64,000 nucleotides of DNA from Brachypodium distachyon. Lineage: Eukaryota > Streptophyta > Magnoliopsida > Poales > Poaceae. The DNA lies in the NCBI RefSeq assembly GCF_000005505.3, contig NC_016135.3, positions 14,230,613 through 14,294,612 of the forward strand. The letters are read 5' to 3'. Position 1 is the first letter of the stretch. Each line of letters begins with the position of its first letter. Below, piece after piece: positions 58,452 through 64,000 of this stretch. The position numbers and the translations under genes are program-made. The notes beneath the pieces were generated by a model, which worked only from the letters and a program-made list of their open reading frames with translations, was not told where the DNA came from and did not search any database.

Positions 58452-58896
58452 GGTCTTGTTTGGTATAAGAGTTTTTAAGGCGTTCCACTTCAAAACGAAA
58501 AACACTAAAACCTCCAAATGTTTATTTGGTGAAAGGGTTTAGAGGGGATTATCCCTAATTCCCCCCCACAAAACATTCTATTTTGTACCAAATTAAAGGA
58601 AGTGTCTATTTCTCAGTCGCCTAAGAAATGGTTATTTCTCAGTCGACAATCGTAGCCATCCAATGAAGATTTTCTTATCCATTGGAACTACATCAATCTT
58701 ACACGAATCTCAAGAATCAAAAGGTTGTTATCATCGACTAAGAAAAAGTTATTTCTCAGTCGCCTATGAAATTGCAAAACCGCAAATTAAAACACTTCTC
58801 GTACTAGTGTTTCTCTAAAAAACACTAGTGTCACTCAAAACCATCAGATACCAAAACATTAGTGACTAAAAAAATACACTAACACCAAACAAGGCT
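58452..58896. mobile_element. Tourist-like MITE with TAA target duplication
   Basis: GGTCTTGTTTGGT on the left and the inverse ACCAAACAAGGCT on the right agree at 11 of 13 positions, with TAA outside both ends (58449-58451 and 58897-58899). The body is 445 bp, AT-rich and non-coding, with internal TTATTTCTCAGTCG repeated near 58603, 58629 and 58748. Confidence 0.75.
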
Positions 58897-59824
58897 TAAG
58901 GATGGAATTATGAATACACTGACAATTGCTTGAACCTCTCTCGCATGTGTGGCTTCGATGATGGCCAATTCATCATGTTCTGTTTGTTTACGCTTCAAAA
59001 AATTCCGCCATATTGTTGACAATTTTCGTGCATAGTTTCTTATGTTGTTTATCTTAAATAATAAGCTAGTCAGTAACTAGAAACACGAGCCACATACATT
59101 CTATGACATGATTTACAAGTAGGGTTTTTTTTATTTCCGTGCCCATGGTTCCTTAGCCGTGCTAATATATACTAGAGGCTCAAAATAGTGCTCGCTTCTA
59201 CACTTGTTTGTTTTGGGATTCCTCGAAAATGCCCTCACAGAGTACCTGCTAACGGTCAAGTCCCTTTGACCGTTTGGTCCCGATGGGTGGGCCGCAAGCA
59301 GCCCTGACTGGTGGGGCCGGGGCCGCATTTCTGGCATGTGGGGCTACGAGGATGCAGTGCAGGCGGGCAGGGCTTAACGGGTCTGGTTACCTTACATGCG
59401 GGCCAACGCGTACCTGACAGGTGGGGGAGGGGGTCGACTTAACTTACATGTGGGGCGACGCAAAGAATGACAGGTGGGTCCGTCGCCTATGTCTCTCATC
59501 CCCCCCACCCCACCCCAAATGAGGACCTATTTAGGGTTCGCGCCAAATACGCCGCCGCCAAATAAGCCTCCGTGGGCTCGCCGGCGTGACTGACAAAGGG
59601 AAGCACCGCGCCGCCACCGCCAAAGACGCCTCTGTGAGCTATGGTTTTTCCTACGGCACATACACAGCTTAATTGAAGCAAGCCAAACGCTTAATCGAAG
59701 AAAGTCAAACAGATCTCACATGCAAAATTATGGAAACGATTACATCACAGGAAGTTCAATATAACAGTTCATATTCCAACAGTTAACGACATTAATTTAA
59801 ACTTTAAAATAACAACGACACCGA
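58897..59824. other. No gene recognised
   Basis: The stretch 59280-59660 is GC-rich with GGTGGGTCCG- and ACAGGTGGG-type text common in grass intergenic DNA. I found no supported gene. Confidence 0.45.
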
Positions 59825-60112
59825 TCACTCCTGGCCGCCGGCTTCCTCCACCGCTGCCACGGGCTCAGCAATCCCCTCCACAGGCGCCACCTCCGGCACG
59901 ACGTACGGGAGGCCGTGCATCTGGTCGCCGTGGGGGAACCTGCTCGTCGTGTTGGTGTACACGTTGTACATCGTGAATGCGATAAACTCACCCATACAAG
60001 AGGCCGTGCATCGGGCTCCGGATGAGCGACATCGCCCATACCTACGCACGCCCGGTGTAAGAACTACTCCTCAGTGAGGCGCGGCGGGTTGAAGGTGAGG
60101 CCTTGGAACGCC
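59825..60112 (-). pseudogene. Small unidentified grass gene relic
   Basis: On the minus strand, ATG 60112 opens MAFQGLTFNPPRLTEE, which then meets a TAG. Further on, after a frame change, another frame reads MGEFIAFTMYNVYTNTTSRF and HGLPYVVPEVAPVEGIAEPV to a stop at 59825. An alternative frame over the same DNA is Arg/Thr-rich. Upstream (about 60206) CTATTTAA on the minus strand is a plausible TATA box, and the leader is pyrimidine-rich. It looks like a former small gene with one stop and one frameshift. I do not recognise its function; it resembles multicopy short grass ORFs. Confidence 0.4.
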
Positions 60113-60727
60113 ATTGCCTGTCATTTAACCGCACTAAAGAAGTGGAGAGATGTGAAGATGTGTAGAAGAAAGATAAGAATGCAAAGGAGTGCCATGGAGA
60201 CGGGTTAAATAGCGATGGTAAGGGGAAGGGGAGAGGTTTCCGGTGATGAGTGGTGGGTGGTGGGCTTTGAAAGCAGTTTGCATGCTCTGGGACTCTTCGC
60301 TGGAGCGTTTTGACTTCCTTGCGGAGTCATGTGTGGTGAGGCCTAGTGAGCTCCTTGCATGGGAAACTGGTGTGTGTGGGCAACGGTGCACCAGTTGGAG
60401 GAAACATCATTCCCACCCCACCCCAATAGCAGGCGTGCATGGCGGCGAGGCCCAGAGCGTTCCTTGCATGGGAAACTGCCATGCGTGGGCAAAGTTGCAC
60501 GAGAGGTTCTGCCTTTCCTCTTGCTCCCTCCCGCTTTCTCCATGGCTTCGGACGGTGGCGCGGTGAGATGAGATAAATAGGGGCGGCGCTGTGAGATGGA
60601 AAAGCTGACGGAACCTCGGTTGCTTAAGTGTATAAATGGGAGCGGTAACGAACCCTTTGCATGGATGCTACCATGTACACTTAGGATTGGTTCTTATGTT
60701 GGCGGCTTTGTTAGGATCTTTCCTTAA
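60113..60727. other. Upstream of the small relic; no other gene
   Basis: A short direct repeat (TTGCATGGGAAACTG at about 60354 and 60462, then GTGGGCAA) is present. The GC-rich open frames of about 70-107 aa have no domain. Confidence 0.45.
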
Positions 60728-61047
60728 CAGCCTGTTTGGCAACCATCGTTTCATTTCATTTGGCATAAATGAAATGAGATCCAATTTTTGATAGGATTTC
60801 ATTTGGTTGAATTTGAATTCCTTGTTCAAAAATCATGTTTGTCTACCACATGGATTTGTAGAGCGAGAGACAATTCCAGAGAAATAATGGATTTTGGAGA
60901 GAAATTGGGGTTAGTTATAGGGCAATTTCCAAGGAATTTGAGATTGAATTCATGTGCCCAATTCATTGCCAACCAAACAAGTTCGTTTCTGGAATTCAAA
61001 ATGAATTCCAGAATTCTAAGCCCAAATGATGAGTGCCAAACGAGTTG
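60728..61047. mobile_element. Tourist-like MITE with TAA target duplication
   Basis: CAGCCTGTTTGGCA on the left and the inverse TGCCAAACGAGTTG on the right agree at 11 of 14 positions. TAA flanks both ends (60725-60727 and 61048-61050). The 320 bp body contains inverted arms rich in GAATTC and AATTTGAATTC, so it can fold back. Confidence 0.75.
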
Positions 61048-61050
61048 TAA

Positions 61051-64000
61051 CAGATCATTAGGCACCTTGAAGGCAATTTGGACAATTGGTTGGATGAGCA
61101 ACTAGAGAACTATTTGGACGATGACTATCTTGTGTTTGACGGCTCAAATTTGAGTGAATTTGAACAACAAGCATATGATGTAAAAGAGATTTTGCTCTGA
61201 ATTTTTTTGTGGTGATAAGTAGTGACAAAAAAGAGCCCATGCAAGTTTTTAGAATTTCCAAGGTAATATTTCATATTATTATATTTTTTTCCAATTGGCC
61301 GAATAGGGCAATCCCAGTTACCATGCACAAATAGGATTGAAATTCATTTGAACCATACGAAATCCAATTTTGCTGGACTTGTATGGTCCAAACCTAACTT
61401 TGCTGCATTGGTTGTACCATCATTTCTGTTGAGTTTCATCGGTTTACCAATTTGTCACCAAAAAACGCAGAAATTGAAAGAATGTACGAAATGTAGTATC
61501 TCAAGTCCAGAAAATCTGAAATTTGGTGAAAACACTGGTCATGCACTCACAAAGCTCCGTTAATCTTCTAGGATGATTGTTGCACAGATTTCACATCAAA
61601 CATGTGAAAAACATGAAAATTTAAGTGAATTTGAAATTCAAAAGTATCAAAACATTTCAGAAATGAACAAAATCTGCGATACTCGATTCACAAGACATTT
61701 TTGTCTAGTGTACAAAGTTTCAGTTGATTTGGATGAAGTATAATGATGGAATTCCAAAATAAAGTTCAAATGTACAACATTTGTAAAATTTGTGCAATCG
61801 GTATTTCAAAACAAGTTGAAATTTGGTCATCTTGCATAAATTTCGATTCGGATACCATTTGTGCCGTCTGAAATCATTTTAGAGGAAGTTCAATTTCGAT
61901 ACTTATACTTCATCCTCAATCATTTGCATAGTGCTTTTGCTTTTCTAGGCGCATATTTCGATACTTAAAGTTCAATCAGAAGAGCTTTTCTAGATTAGAA
62001 GATAGATGCTTTTCTAGGCACATATTTTGCTTTTAAGTCTCTTTTGCTAGCACGTTTTTGTTTTAGTGGGACATTTTATTTCTTAAAATCATGCTCGAAA
62101 GTAATGGTCATGAACTTTGTCTGAATCACAAAGTGCATGGTTATGCTTGGAAGATGTTGAGGTCTGCTCAGGATATTAAGTATTTTTTCTGAAATTTAGT
62201 CAAGATGCACAAGGAACTAATACATGTGTTTTCGCCTAACCAGTGTGAGGTGAGACATGTATCTGCACACTCTCTTGCTACATCTATGTATCAGCATTTC
62301 ACTAACTGTAAGGCAAACTATTGTCTTGTCCTTTTGTATGTTTGTATTGATATTAGAGACTCATGTTTCGAACTTTTCTTATGGCTTGCATATATTTAAG
62401 AAACTTCCAGCTGGTTAGTTGACTGCACTTGACAAAATAGAGAAGTGACAACGAAAACATACGTTATCAAGTAGCATGGCACTGCAATATGAGACACCAA
62501 CACATACGTTCTCGCAGGTTTGTGAAATTCATCCAGAAAGAGATGTATTGGTAAAATTCAAAGACCAAAGATGGTATCAAATGCATAGAGGCCTGGAATG
62601 AAAGAAAGATGATACCCCCCGTTCCTAAATACTTGTCGCTGTTTTAGTGCAAGAGGGAGTATGTTCTTACATTAAATCACTGGTTAAATATTTGGATCAA
62701 ATTTCCCCTTGTCACAACTTATATAATCTTTTAGTTAATTTGTTGAGGGATTCGAGGGCATTCTTTGGTCCAGTTTGTGCAAATAATTTCACATGAGTTC
62801 TCTATTTTCTTGCAGGATTTTGATGAGATGAACAAGCATAAGCTGATCCATCCATCCCTTTGTAATTTCTTCAGATAGGAGCAACCAGCACCAAACCTAC
62901 TTTGCCTTGTTCCATCAGTGGCTGTTGTCAAAAAATTCAGAGAGCTTGGAGGTGTTCACTATTATATACTAAAAGTACACGAAGGAGCAACCACAAAAAA
63001 ATAGAGGGGCTAGAAAATCTAAAAAAAAACAAAACATCTGCCCGTTAATTTGATACGTACCTTATAAAATCACAGCCCTTAAATTGATGCTGAAAGAATT
63101 ACCCACCAATGCCACTCGGAATTAATTTTCCTTCTATCCCCTCACGCACAGGTCATACCTTAGCCCCGATCGAGGTCCCACGATTAATTCCGGCGGTTGC
63201 CCCGTCGGATCCCGCGCCACCGATCGCCGTCGCCTGTCGACTAAGGCACGTCGGCCGTTAGGGAGCACGTACGAACGGACGTACATGGCCCCTCGTGGCT
63301 ACTGTATCGGTGGTTGATTTGCTTGCGGATGAGCACCCGGCCGTCCGGCGCCTCGGCCACGTTTGCGAATCGCGACCCCGGTCCGCGGAGCCGGCCCCCG
63401 CCGACCACAGCGCAAGAAAAGTGCCATGTTCAGGAGATGGCCCGGCCGGCAGAAACAGAAAATTCAGCTAAGCTTTTACTCATAGCATGTCAGTACAATG
63501 GAGACATGGAGCAGCACGTAATTTCGACATCATGCAGCGCCTGACAGGTATATGGGGTATGACAATCAACCAACGCCTGAAAATTTCGGAAGAGGGAAGG
63601 GAGATGTTTTACTACAAGAGAGCGGGGGGCAGAACTCTGCTATCTTAGTGTGAGATCGAGATAGGCAATCAGAGGGGGTGAATGATTGCGCGGAAGCAAA
63701 TTAAAACTTTTCCAGAATGTTCAAACCCTAAATCACCTTTCTGTCCGTGATTAGTAAAACAGCCGTAACTTTTGATTGGATGAACCAAAAAATACGTATG
63801 AGTATGCAAAAGAAAGGTATTGAAATTATCTAACCAAAGAAACAAGAATAAGCTCAATTGGACTTACCAATCAAAAGATATGATCAAATCAGTAACAGCT
63901 GACAGAAAGTTACGAGAATTAATCTATAATCGATTTCGAGGATTAAGAAGAAAGATGAATTAATCATGATCTTCCTTGATCTTGTGGTAAACCTGCAGAA
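61051..64000. other. About 3 kb without a recognisable gene
   Basis: AT-rich DNA to about 63050, then a GC-richer stretch (63130-63440). A small Stowaway-like remnant lies at about 62615-62659 (CCCCCCGTTCCTAAATACTT and GAGGGAG). Frames of 60-76 aa show no domain. Confidence 0.5.

Noticed and set aside
1..64000. tRNA, rRNA, CRISPR, riboswitch or bacterial operon signals
   Set aside because: I scanned by eye for tRNA arms, rRNA-like blocks, regularly spaced repeats and polycistronic layouts and found none. A covariance-model search would be needed to exclude small RNA genes.

Overview
This window is nuclear DNA from a flowering plant, almost certainly a grass (Poaceae) and probably a cool-season (Pooideae) species. 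Four multi-exon genes have short introns and conserved plant proteins. The spaces between genes carry many short inverted-repeat elements of grass types, including Stowaway elements with CTCCCTCCG termini, Tourist-like elements flanked by TAA, and hAT-like elements flanked by 8 bp duplications. There is no sign of operons, prokaryotic signals, CRISPR arrays or rRNA.

Layout. 1-2240 (+): 3' part of a plant TCP11-domain gene. 2.8-9.1 kb: a graveyard holding a truncated serpin, an unidentified gene remnant split by a hAT-like element, two decayed papain-like protease fragments and a repeat-borne grass ORF with an in-frame stop. 9552-13834 (-): a nine-exon WAC/DDT/WHIM chromatin-remodelling subunit gene. 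15.3-22.4 kb: repeats and no gene. 22475-24880 (-): an intronless CRINKLY4-related receptor kinase. 25-30.9 kb: no gene, one well-bounded Tourist-like element and a dimeric tandem repeat. 30914-36508 (-): TIC40, 14 coding exons, with a GC-AG intron and an 18 nt exon. 36.8-42.5 kb: a repeat-rich block that may be one large element. 43741-46370 (-): NSRP1-like splicing regulator. 50154-55979 (-): UPF3, 12 coding exons. 56-64 kb: repeats, a hAT-like element with a perfect 8 bp duplication, two Tourist-like elements and one small pseudogene.

The coding exons were assembled by hand from splice sites, reading-frame phase and family knowledge. For the four multi-exon genes seen whole, all exon phases close and the total length is a multiple of three (641, 426, 310 and 506 aa). 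The genes are mostly housekeeping and do not form a pathway, although NSRP1 (splicing) and UPF3 (nonsense-mediated decay) are neighbours on the same strand. I found no clearly new biological system. The most interesting points are the GC-AG intron in TIC40, a candidate intron just after the UPF3 stop codon, and several well-bounded mobile elements.
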